A stretch of DNA of 64,000 nucleotides from Nitrospirota bacterium (lineage in GTDB: Bacteria > Nitrospirota > Thermodesulfovibrionia > Thermodesulfovibrionales > JdFR-88). Of this stretch, positions 56,055 to 64,000 are shown in pieces. The notes beneath the pieces are model-generated. The model worked only from the letters and a program-made list of their open reading frames with translations, made no database searches and had not been told where the DNA came from. The stretch covers positions 123,180 through 187,179 of the forward strand of contig JAKBYX010000003.1 of the NCBI GenBank assembly GCA_021840255.1. The letters run 5' to 3'. Both the position numbers and the translations under genes were made by a program. Numbering within the stretch: position 1 is the first letter of the stretch; each line of letters begins with the position of its first letter.

Positions 56055-57332
56055 ATGACAACTGCCATTGCTGAGAGAAAAACCGTTTTTTTGAGTTTTT
56101 TGGAAAAGGCATTTTCCGTGACCGCCTTCCTGTATTATTCCGGCGCTTTCATTCAGCAGTTCGAAAAGCGCGCCCATATGGTGGCCGCCCCTGGACACCA
56201 GGACCCGCTTGCCATGGCTGTCTCCTACCCGATATATCTGATTACGCTGTATCTCGCCAGCAGGAGGGCAGGAGATATTTTTGAACTGCTAAAGAAGGAG
56301 AAGTTTGTTGCCCTCATGATCTTCCTGGCCGCCTTGTCTGTCCTGTGGTCGGACATACCGATGCTCACTCTGAGGCACACCATCGGCTTTATATGTTTGA
56401 CCCTGTTTGGCGTTTACCTGGCCTTGAATTATTCGGAAGGAAAAAGACTGGGTCTTTTTGCCTTTGCATTCGGGACCGTGGGCGCGGCAAGTTTTATATT
56501 CGTTAAATTCCTCCCCTCCTACGGTGTGGACAACGGGGCCGCGGTCATGTCGCATGCAGGGGCATGGCAGGGAATATATGAGCAGAAAAACAATTTTGGA
56601 GAGGTGATGGCGTTAAGCGCGCTGGTTTTCGCCCTTCTGCCGGCCCGGGATCTTAAGAGGAAGACCGTAAAGTGGGCATTCCTTGTTTTCTCATTGGCGG
56701 CCCTGTTGTTTTCCAGGTCGGAAACATCTATTGCGGCAATCCTGATCATTGCCCTGCTGTTACCCCTGATAAGATCCATAAGAGCGCCAAAACTGCTCCG
56801 GGGCTTCACATACTGTTTTTATATGGGCGGGGCCACCGCTTCGGCAATGTGGCTGTCCGGAGGGAAAATAGGGACCCTGCTTGCCGCAATGGGAAGGGAT
56901 TCGACCTTTAGCGGCCGCACGGAGCTTTGGAGTATCATTATGGAATTCATCAGAAAAAGACCGCTGCTTGGCTATGGCTACAGCGCCTTCTGGGCCGGCA
57001 ACGTGGACTATGTCCAGCATGAGGCCGGATGGCTGGTGCTTCAGTCCCACAACGGCTTCCTGGACCTTATGCTTGGTTTGGGCTTTTTGGGGTTGCTCAT
57101 ATTCCTGGCCGGTTTTTTACAGGCCGTGTGGAACTCTGTTGCCAGGATCCGTTCCGGAACTGGCAGTCTGGCATTCTGGCCGCTATTTTTTTTGATCGTT
57201 ATGCTGTTTTCCAATTTTTTCGAAAGTCCTGTCCTGGACAATAATTCAATAATCTGGCTTCTTTACGTCTGCACGGCCATTTCCCTGTATGTGCCGGGAA
57301 AAGCGGATGACCCTCCACAGGTTTTACCTTGA
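56055..57332 (+). CDS. O-antigen ligase/polymerase-like (Wzy) membrane protein
   Basis: Multi-TM; SGRTELWSIIMEFIRKRPLLGYGYSAFW...HNGFLDLMLGLG. Confidence 0.88.
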   Translation: MTTAIAERKTVFLSFLEKAFSVTAFLYYSGAFIQQFEKRAHMVAAPGHQDPLAMAVSYPIYLITLYLASRRAGDIFELLKKEKFVALMIFLAALSVLWSDIPMLTLRHTIGFICLTLFGVYLALNYSEGKRLGLFAFAFGTVGAASFIFVKFLPSYGVDNGAAVMSHAGAWQGIYEQKNNFGEVMALSALVFALLPARDLKRKTVKWAFLVFSLAALLFSRSETSIAAILIIALLLPLIRSIRAPKLLRGFTYCFYMGGATASAMWLSGGKIGTLLAAMGRDSTFSGRTELWSIIMEFIRKRPLLGYGYSAFWAGNVDYVQHEAGWLVLQSHNGFLDLMLGLGFLGLLIFLAGFLQAVWNSVARIRSGTGSLAFWPLFFLIVMLFSNFFESPVLDNNSIIWLLYVCTAISLYVPGKADDPPQVLP

Positions 57333-57351
57333 GCCAAAAAGGTGATGGAAA

Positions 57352-58278
57352 ATGACAGAGGCAAGCGTGATCATACCTACCTTCGGGAGGCCGCAACTTG
57401 TGGGCAGGGCCGTCAGGAGCGCGCTTGCCCAGACTTTCAAAGACATGGAGGTCATCGTGGTTGTCGACGGACCCGACGAAAAAACCTCTGGTACGCTCAA
57501 ACATATAGATGACCCAAGGATGAGAGTAATAGTGCTGCCCGAGCATGTGGGAGGATCTGACGCCCGCAATCAGGGCGTAAGGGCTTCACGCGGGGAATGG
57601 ATAGCGTTTCTGGACGATGATGACGAATGGCTTCCCGAAAAGCTGGAAAGGCAGCTCGAATTTGCCGTCCATTCGCGCAGCGTCTTTCCCGTAATAAGCT
57701 GCAAGACCATCGCCAGGACGCCTACAGGGGATTTTATCCTTCCAAGGAGAAACCCAGGGGATGCTGAACCGGTATGCGAGTACCTGTTCGTCCGGCATTC
57801 ATTTTTCCAGGGCGAGGGTATCTTGCCCATCATAACCCTGCTGGTCAAAAAAAGACTTCTGGAGGCGGTCCCCTTTCAAAGCGGTTTAAAAAAATACCAG
57901 GACTGGGACTGGGTTCTGAGGGTGGCCAGGATAGAAGGCGTGCGCTTTGAGATAGTTCCGGAGCCGCTGGCTGTCTGGAATGTGGCGGAGGGACGGAGGG
58001 AAAGCGTGGGGACCAGCTGCATGTGGCAGTATTCGCTGGATTGGCTTAAAAAAAGCAGTTTTCTTTTTACGCCTAGGGCCTACGCGGGGTTTGTGTCTAC
58101 ATCGCTAGTTTCCCAGGCGTCGCGCCAGGGGGAATGGAAGGCCTTTGTCCCTCTTCTTTGCGAAATGTACCGCTTCGGGTTGCCCAGGGCCATGGACCAC
58201 CTGCTTTTTTTGGGGATGTGGTTCGTGCCCCAGCATATGAGGCGGAAGATACGCTCGTTCTTAAAGGCAAAAGACTGA
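57352..58278 (+). CDS. Glycosyltransferase, GT2 family
   Basis: SVIIPTFGRPQLVGRAVRSALAQTFKDMEVIVVVDG...WIAFLDDDDEW. Confidence 0.93.
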   Translation: MTEASVIIPTFGRPQLVGRAVRSALAQTFKDMEVIVVVDGPDEKTSGTLKHIDDPRMRVIVLPEHVGGSDARNQGVRASRGEWIAFLDDDDEWLPEKLERQLEFAVHSRSVFPVISCKTIARTPTGDFILPRRNPGDAEPVCEYLFVRHSFFQGEGILPIITLLVKKRLLEAVPFQSGLKKYQDWDWVLRVARIEGVRFEIVPEPLAVWNVAEGRRESVGTSCMWQYSLDWLKKSSFLFTPRAYAGFVSTSLVSQASRQGEWKAFVPLLCEMYRFGLPRAMDHLLFLGMWFVPQHMRRKIRSFLKAKD

Positions 58279-58302
58279 AAGCCGTAGGAGGGATTTTATT
58301 TT

Positions 58303-59334
58303 TTGCGGACTGATGCATTGACAGTGGGCCTGCCGGTCCATAACGCAATGCCTTTTTTGCCAGAGACCATCGCAAGCCTCCTCAACCAGGACCACCGGGA
58401 CTTCCGGATCCTGATCATAGATGACGGATCGACCGATGGCAGCCCGGGCTATCTGGAGACCGTCAAAGACAGCAGGGTGAGGCTGCTGCGGCAGGAAAAT
58501 CACGGTCTGGCTTACACCCTGAACCGGATGCTCAGGGAGGCGGATACCCCGTGGCTGCTCCGCCATGACGCCGACGATATCGCCTATCCAAACAAGGTGG
58601 GGGCCGTCATCGGGCATATCCGGAGATTTCCCTCCGCGGGGATGTTCTATTCACTGGCGGATTATTACCAGGACGGCAGGAGTTTCGGAAGCTTCAGAAC
58701 CACTATAGCCCCTCCGTCCGTGCTGGCCAACCTTACGCGCGCAGGCTACCTGCTTGCCATATGCCACCCCGCCGCGGCGCTTAACATAGAAAAGACCCTT
58801 GCGCTGGGTGGCTACCGCTTTGACCTCCACATTGAAGATATAGACCTCTGGTGGCGGATGGCGCTTCTCCACGATATGGTCCTGATACCTGAGGTTACGG
58901 TCGGCGTCCGCCACAACCTCTCAAGCGTTTGCGGCGGCAACCTGGAGACAAATGCCTTAAATACCCTGTATGTCCAATACCAGCTGATATCTTATCTATG
59001 GGGGCTGAGCCCTCTTCCTTACGAGGAGGCAACAAAGAAACTGGGCGGACTGATGGATAAAAGGCAGCTTGAGTTTAGATGGCATATAAGGAAGGCAAGC
59101 GCACACGTGGGACGCCGGCAGTATGTGAGGGCCATGGGCCACGCGGCAAGGTCATTCCTTACAGCTCCGGGGTATTTCCTTAAAAGGGTGGCTTATGAGC
59201 TTGGAAGAGGGGAAATAGCCGTTAACGGGCTGGAGCCAAAAGTGTTTGCCTCCATGTCAGAGGCGCTTTGGCGGACGGACCAGGCCCTCTTTCGTGGCAT
59301 CAAGGGGGAACGGACTTATCCAGATGGAAGATAA
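58303..59334 (+). CDS. Glycosyltransferase, GT2 family
   Basis: TVGLPVHNAMPFLPETIASLLNQDHRDFRILIIDDGSTDGS; LLRHDADDIA; alternative start codon. Confidence 0.9.
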   Translation: MRTDALTVGLPVHNAMPFLPETIASLLNQDHRDFRILIIDDGSTDGSPGYLETVKDSRVRLLRQENHGLAYTLNRMLREADTPWLLRHDADDIAYPNKVGAVIGHIRRFPSAGMFYSLADYYQDGRSFGSFRTTIAPPSVLANLTRAGYLLAICHPAAALNIEKTLALGGYRFDLHIEDIDLWWRMALLHDMVLIPEVTVGVRHNLSSVCGGNLETNALNTLYVQYQLISYLWGLSPLPYEEATKKLGGLMDKRQLEFRWHIRKASAHVGRRQYVRAMGHAARSFLTAPGYFLKRVAYELGRGEIAVNGLEPKVFASMSEALWRTDQALFRGIKGERTYPDGR

Positions 59335-60109
59335 TGGCCGTTTGCCCTCCGTAAACCTGCTTGGGGTGTCCGTTCACAGATTGACCGCGGCGGGGATAGT
59401 CAAAATAATCTCCCGTTCGGTCCTGAACGGAGAGCGCAGGATCATCGCAAACCATAATCTGCACAGCATATACATCTATCACCACAACAGGGAGATGCGG
59501 TCTTTCTACGACATAGCGGATTATGTGTTTATAGACGGGATGTCCCTGGTGCTGGCGGGAAGACTGGCCGGGCATCCGCTTGGGCGCGATGACAGGCTTA
59601 CCTCCCTGGACTGGATGGTCCCGGTCCTGTCCAGCGCTGAAAGACAGGGCTGGAGGATATTTTACCTTGGCTCCCGTCCGGGTATCGCGGAAAAAGGGGC
59701 AGGGATATTGAGGTCCAGGCATCCGGGGCTGAACATATGCGCCTCCCACGGATATTTTGATGCCATGCCCTGGAGTGAAGACAACCAGAGGACCATAGAA
59801 AGAATAAATGCGTACCGGCCTCACATACTTATGGCCGGCATGGGTATGCCGCGGCAGGAGCTCTGGCTTCTGCACAATTGCCGGAAGTTAAACGCAAACG
59901 TTATTTTAAGTATGGGCGCTTACATGGACTATATTGCCGGCGCGGTCCCCACCCCGCCCCGCTGGATGGGAAAGGCAGGGCTCGAATGGCTCTACAGGCT
60001 GCTTAGCGAACCGCGCAGGCTGTGGAGGCGTTACCTGCTTGAACCCTGGTTCATCGCCCGCATGCTTTTGCGGGAAAGTGCAAGGCCGCCGGAGCACAAA
60101 AAAACCTGA
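59324..60109 (+). CDS. WecG/TagA/CpsF-family glycosyltransferase
   Basis: ANHNLHSIYIY; VFIDGMSLVLAGRL; FYLGSRPGIAEKGAGIL; MAGMGMPRQELWLL. Confidence 0.92.
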   Translation: MEDNGRLPSVNLLGVSVHRLTAAGIVKIISRSVLNGERRIIANHNLHSIYIYHHNREMRSFYDIADYVFIDGMSLVLAGRLAGHPLGRDDRLTSLDWMVPVLSSAERQGWRIFYLGSRPGIAEKGAGILRSRHPGLNICASHGYFDAMPWSEDNQRTIERINAYRPHILMAGMGMPRQELWLLHNCRKLNANVILSMGAYMDYIAGAVPTPPRWMGKAGLEWLYRLLSEPRRLWRRYLLEPWFIARMLLRESARPPEHKKT

Positions 60110-60138
60110 CGGCGGGCATTACTTCGAGAAAAAAATTC

Positions 60139-61146
60139 TCAGAGGACCGCCGGGAACCTGATAACGAACTCCCCTCCCTTTTTCCCCCCTCCATCGTCCC
60201 TTATGAAATCAATGCTGCCCTTCAGTTCTTTCATGGCAAGGGTAGTTACCAGCCGCAAGCCCATAGACCTGGTTTTCATTAAGTCGATATCCGGCGGCAG
60301 GCCCGGGCCGTCATCCCTGTAAATGAGCTCTATCGCGTCCCCTGCGGCGCGCATTGAGATGTCTATCCGGCCTTTGCCTTCCGGGAACGCATGCTTCATG
60401 GAATTGGACATGAACTCGTTTATTATCAGCCCGCACGGCACCACCAGCTCTATGGGCAGCAGGATGTCTTCAATGGAGTATGCCAGCACCAGATTTTCCT
60501 TGAGGAGGGGATATCCGTGCAATATGCTCCTTGAAAGGTCCCCCACGTAATCCCTCATGTTCACATGCGCCAGGTCCTCGGACCGGTAGAGCTTTTCGTG
60601 GACCAGCGCCATGGCTTTAAGCCTGCTTTGAATATCTTCGCACATGGACTGGATGGATTCGCTGTCATAACCCCTGGAGCACTGAAGGGAAATAAGGCTG
60701 GAGACCACCTGCAGATTGTTCTTTGTCCTGTGGTAGAGCTCTTTAAGCAGCACCTCTTTTTCGGCAAGCGCCGATTGCAGCCTGCCCCTTGTGCGCTCAA
60801 GCAGGCTGATCGAGTAGACGATTATGCCAGATGCAAGGAAAAACCCGGACAGCTGGGCTGCGTCCCTGGGGCTTGGGATTTGTAAAATTTCCCTGGGGCC
60901 CAGGAAGAAATACCAGATCCCGATGCCGACCACGATGCTGAGGACTGCCCCGGCCCCGGCGCCAAGATAAAGGGTAAACATCGCCACGGCGGCCAGGGGG
61001 AGAGAGAAGAAAATGACCTCAAGGTAACCGAAAACATATTTGGCCGCAATGAGCAGCAGCGCCCCAAAGGCCACGGCATACCCGTAACGCAAAAAAAAGG
61101 GACGCTTTGCGGGGGGCTGGCCTGGCCGTTGCAATGCGCTTTTCAT
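60139..61146 (-). CDS. Membrane histidine kinase (HisKA_2/HATPase)
   Basis: KELYHRTKNNLQVVSSLISLQCS; GLIINEFMSNSMKHAF; YRDDGPGLPP. Confidence 0.88.
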   Translation of the reverse strand: MKSALQRPGQPPAKRPFFLRYGYAVAFGALLLIAAKYVFGYLEVIFFSLPLAAVAMFTLYLGAGAGAVLSIVVGIGIWYFFLGPREILQIPSPRDAAQLSGFFLASGIIVYSISLLERTRGRLQSALAEKEVLLKELYHRTKNNLQVVSSLISLQCSRGYDSESIQSMCEDIQSRLKAMALVHEKLYRSEDLAHVNMRDYVGDLSRSILHGYPLLKENLVLAYSIEDILLPIELVVPCGLIINEFMSNSMKHAFPEGKGRIDISMRAAGDAIELIYRDDGPGLPPDIDLMKTRSMGLRLVTTLAMKELKGSIDFIRDDGGGKKGGEFVIRFPAVL

Positions 61147-61223
61147 GATTAAATTTTACTCCGAAAAAGGGCGCTTTAAAAAAGTTGTTTTTTTAAAAAG
61201 CTTTTAAAAACCCTGTGAGAAGC

Positions 61224-61253
61224 TTGACAAGCAAATTTAAAACAGGATAAAAT
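61224..61253 (+). promoter_or_regulatory. Predicted promoter for the cbb3 operon
   Basis: TTGACA-N18-TAAAAT. Confidence 0.5.
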
Positions 61254-61353
61254 CACTCCCGTATTTGTGGAGCGCTTTTTTTTGAGATAAACTCTCAGTG
61301 GGATGCGCAAGCGGAAGCTTGACCGCGGTCTTTTAAAAAAAGGAGGGATGCCG

Positions 61354-62763
61354 ATGAGTTATCAGATGAGTGATTATCATTATGATAATCAGACGGTCCG
61401 GAAATTTATTTACTCCTCCATCTTCTGGGGGGTGCTGGCATTGGTTGCGGGCATCTGGATCTCGGTCCTGTTCTGGGCGCCGGGGCTGAACGGGCCGGGA
61501 TGGTTAACGTATGGCAGGCTGCGCTCATTCCATGTGAACGTGATGGCCTTCGGCCTTGTCCTTGGGGCTCTGATCGGTATCTTTTATTACATAACGATGA
61601 GGCTCACAAAGAGGCCCCTGCTGTTCCCAAGGGTGGCCAGGTCCACCGTCTATCTTTTTAATCTTGCCATAGCCCTGGGCGGCTGGGGGCTCCTGATGGG
61701 CTACACAAAATCTCTTGCCTATAACGAGTTCGAATGGCCTGCGTCCCTGTTGATAGTCATCCTCTGGGTGCTCATTGCCATAGTCATTTTCGGGACTGTC
61801 ATCAAAAGGAAAGAGGAGCAGATGTACATATCCCTCTGGTACATCATCGCCACAGTGGTGACGCTGGCAGTGATCTACGTACTTAACAACCTGGAGGTTC
61901 CGGCGGGCCTTTTCAAGTCTTACTCCATATATGCAGGTGTCAACAGCGCGAACGTCGAGTGGTGGTACGGGCATAACGCGGTGGGTTCGGAGCTGACGAT
62001 GGCCACGCTTGCCCTGTTTTACTATTTCCTCCCCAAATCCACGGGCCTGCCGATATACAGCCACAGGCTCTCCATAATAGCTTTCTGGTCGCTTGTCTTT
62101 GCATACCTGTGGACGGGAGCGCACCACCTTGTCTACACGCCCATACCGGACTGGATACAGACTGTCGCCATAGCGATGAGCATTTTCCTTATAGCCCCAT
62201 CCTGGGGTTCCGTTGTGAACGGGTTCTATACGGTGCGCGAGGACTGGTCCAGGATGAGGACCCATTACCTCACCAAATTTTTCATTTTAGGGATAACCTT
62301 CTACGGCCTGCAGACCGTCCAGGGGCCTACTCAGGCGCTGAGGGTTGTAAGTTCGCTCATCCATTATACGGACTGGGTCGTGGGGCACGTCCACATGGGG
62401 GCGATGGGCTGGGACGCCCTGGTCATAACGGGCGCCATATATTACATAATCCCCAGGATATACAACACGGAGATCTACAGCGAGAAGATCGCCAATACCC
62501 ATTTCTGGCTGGTCCTGACAGGGCAGATCATCTACTCCATCACCATGTGGATCGCGGGCATCCAGGAAGGCGCAATGCAGAAGGCCGTCAACCCTGACGG
62601 CACCCTTAAATACACGTGGGACCAGATCGTCTCCAAAAACATCCCCTACTGGCAGATAAGGACTCTGGGCGGCATTATTTTTGTCGTGGGTATGCTTTTC
62701 TTTGTGTATAACGTCTTTATGACGGCCCGCAAGGGAAATGCCCTTGCGGCATCAAAGGCATAA
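61354..62763 (+). CDS. ccoN: cbb3-type cytochrome c oxidase subunit I
   Basis: HVNVMAFGLVLGALIGIFYY, VEWWYGHNAVG, YTDWVVGHVHMGAMGWDALVITGAIYYIIP. Confidence 0.93.
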   Translation: MSYQMSDYHYDNQTVRKFIYSSIFWGVLALVAGIWISVLFWAPGLNGPGWLTYGRLRSFHVNVMAFGLVLGALIGIFYYITMRLTKRPLLFPRVARSTVYLFNLAIALGGWGLLMGYTKSLAYNEFEWPASLLIVILWVLIAIVIFGTVIKRKEEQMYISLWYIIATVVTLAVIYVLNNLEVPAGLFKSYSIYAGVNSANVEWWYGHNAVGSELTMATLALFYYFLPKSTGLPIYSHRLSIIAFWSLVFAYLWTGAHHLVYTPIPDWIQTVAIAMSIFLIAPSWGSVVNGFYTVREDWSRMRTHYLTKFFILGITFYGLQTVQGPTQALRVVSSLIHYTDWVVGHVHMGAMGWDALVITGAIYYIIPRIYNTEIYSEKIANTHFWLVLTGQIIYSITMWIAGIQEGAMQKAVNPDGTLKYTWDQIVSKNIPYWQIRTLGGIIFVVGMLFFVYNVFMTARKGNALAASKA

Positions 62764-62776
62764 GAGGAAAGCGGAA

Positions 62777-63721
62777 ATGGCAAAAAACATATACAGTAAA
62801 CCGGTTCTTTTCACGATCCTGGCAGTTGGGACCGTCCTGGTCGGCACCCTGGTAACCACTTTTATTCCCATGATGACCGCCCAGATGCATCCGAAGCTGG
62901 CAGGACTGAAGCCGTACACCGCGCTGCAGCTTGCGGGCAGGGACGTCTACCAGTCCGAGGGATGCCCTTTTTGCCACACCCAGACCGTGAGGCCGCTAAA
63001 AACGGAGGTTGAGCGGTACGGCGCGTATTCCAAGGCGGGCGAGTTCTATTATGACCGCCCGTTCCTATGGGGGACCAAGCGGACAGGTCCTGACCTGGCC
63101 CGGGAAGGCGGCAAATATCCGGATGCGTGGCAATATGCGCATTTTAAAGACCCAAGGGCCTTTTCTCCCCACTCCATAATGCCCTCTTTTGGCTGGCTGC
63201 AGGATAGCAAGCTTGACCCTGCCCAAGTCCAGACCCATATGAACGTCCTCGGGTTCCCTTATACGCCCGCTGATATTCAGGCCCTTGCGGACAAGACCCG
63301 GCTGGACGCCCTTGTGGCTTACGTGCAGACGCTTGGCACCGCCGTCACCCGGAAAGCCGCCGTTACAGCCGCCGTGACCGTAAAAAAAGTGCATATCAAA
63401 AATCCCCTGGCTGGCAATCACGAAGCGGCGGAAAGGGGCGAGCGGCTATTCGAGCAAAACTGCGAGGCCTGCCATGGCAAGAAAGGGGTGGGGTATATCG
63501 GACCCAGCCTCAAAGACAAGAACGTCTTCCTGTACGTAAAGGGGAATGTGCCCGATGACGATTATTTTGACATCATACACAACGGTACGCGCGAAGGCGG
63601 AGTGGAGGACGGAAGAAAGGAAAAAGGCGGGATGCCCAGTTTCGGGGAAACCCTTAAAAAGGATGAAATATGGTCCCTGGTGACCTACATAAGGTCATTG
63701 CAGGGGGAAAAGGAAGAATAG
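62777..63721 (+). CDS. cbb3 oxidase CcoO fused to a CcoP-like cytochrome c domain
   Basis: CcoO: RDVYQSEGCPFCHTQTVRPLKTEVERYGAYSKAGEFYYDRPFLWGTKRTGPDL; second domain GERLFEQNCEACHGKKGVGYIGPSL. Confidence 0.9.
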   Translation: MAKNIYSKPVLFTILAVGTVLVGTLVTTFIPMMTAQMHPKLAGLKPYTALQLAGRDVYQSEGCPFCHTQTVRPLKTEVERYGAYSKAGEFYYDRPFLWGTKRTGPDLAREGGKYPDAWQYAHFKDPRAFSPHSIMPSFGWLQDSKLDPAQVQTHMNVLGFPYTPADIQALADKTRLDALVAYVQTLGTAVTRKAAVTAAVTVKKVHIKNPLAGNHEAAERGERLFEQNCEACHGKKGVGYIGPSLKDKNVFLYVKGNVPDDDYFDIIHNGTREGGVEDGRKEKGGMPSFGETLKKDEIWSLVTYIRSLQGEKEE

Positions 63722-63730
63722 GAGGAAAAT

Positions 63731-63919
63731 ATGGCAGACGATATGGACAACCTGGAGGAATTTGAGGCAAAGGAAACCTCGCACGCGTTGCCTGCGGGAT
63801 GGCTCCTGCTCTTTATAGGGGTCATTCTCTTTGCTATCGTCTATTTTTTCGCCTACACGCCGGCAATAAGCGGCTGGTCACAGATATCCGCATATGAGCA
63901 ATCGCTGCACATCAAATGA
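63731..63919 (+). CDS. Stand-alone CcoP/FixP N-terminal anchor-like protein
   Basis: MADDMDNLEEFEAKETSHALPAGWLLLFIGVILFAIVYFFAYTPAISGWSQISAYEQ resembles the FixP N-terminal segment. Confidence 0.6.
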   Translation: MADDMDNLEEFEAKETSHALPAGWLLLFIGVILFAIVYFFAYTPAISGWSQISAYEQSLHIK

Positions 63920-64000
63920 TCGCAGACTTTTTGTTTTGGCCGGAGGCGAATGGAGAAGTGAAAGATCTATGAGCTGTTTTTTTAATGAATCCTTTAGATC

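Noticed and set aside
1-64000. CRISPR arrays, rRNA, complete tRNA or IS elements
   Set aside because: No regularly spaced repeats, no rRNA-like blocks, no transposase ORFs and no full cloverleaf noticed by eye; not exhaustively scanned by tool.

Overview
The 64-kb window looks like a GC-rich Gram-negative chromosome with three main blocks. (1) Flanking host genes: aldo/keto reductase, MsrA, AMP-ligase, amino-acid ABC transporter, NUDIX, two HisKA_2-type sensor kinases, EmrB-like MFS, UspA, NRAMP, rubrerythrin, SOD, PpnP, a stand-alone A-T-TE NRPS-like enzyme, and cbb3 oxidase. (2) A Mu-like-head / siphovirus-like-tail prophage at about 13.0-32.6 kb, possibly governed by an S24 repressor / Mor-family pair at 6.9-8.4 kb. 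No MuA/MuB transposase is recognisable, and the tape-measure candidate is unusually short. (3) An exopolysaccharide locus at about 46.8-60.1 kb. The strongest unusual signals are in the prophage. Two 66-bp palindromic elements (65/66 identical) sit inside the terminase ORF in two different reading frames without breaking it. More copies or relatives lie in the holin, the tail-chaperone extension, and around a small head gene. A complete programmed -1 frameshift cassette (A_AAA_AAC, 5-nt spacer, 12-bp stem) is visible in the tail-assembly-chaperone overlap. Two structural genes appear to carry 1-nt frameshifts. Elsewhere, a CcoO protein is fused to a CcoP-like cytochrome c domain and is followed by a separate CcoP-like membrane anchor. 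All family names come from reading motifs by eye; no database search was run.
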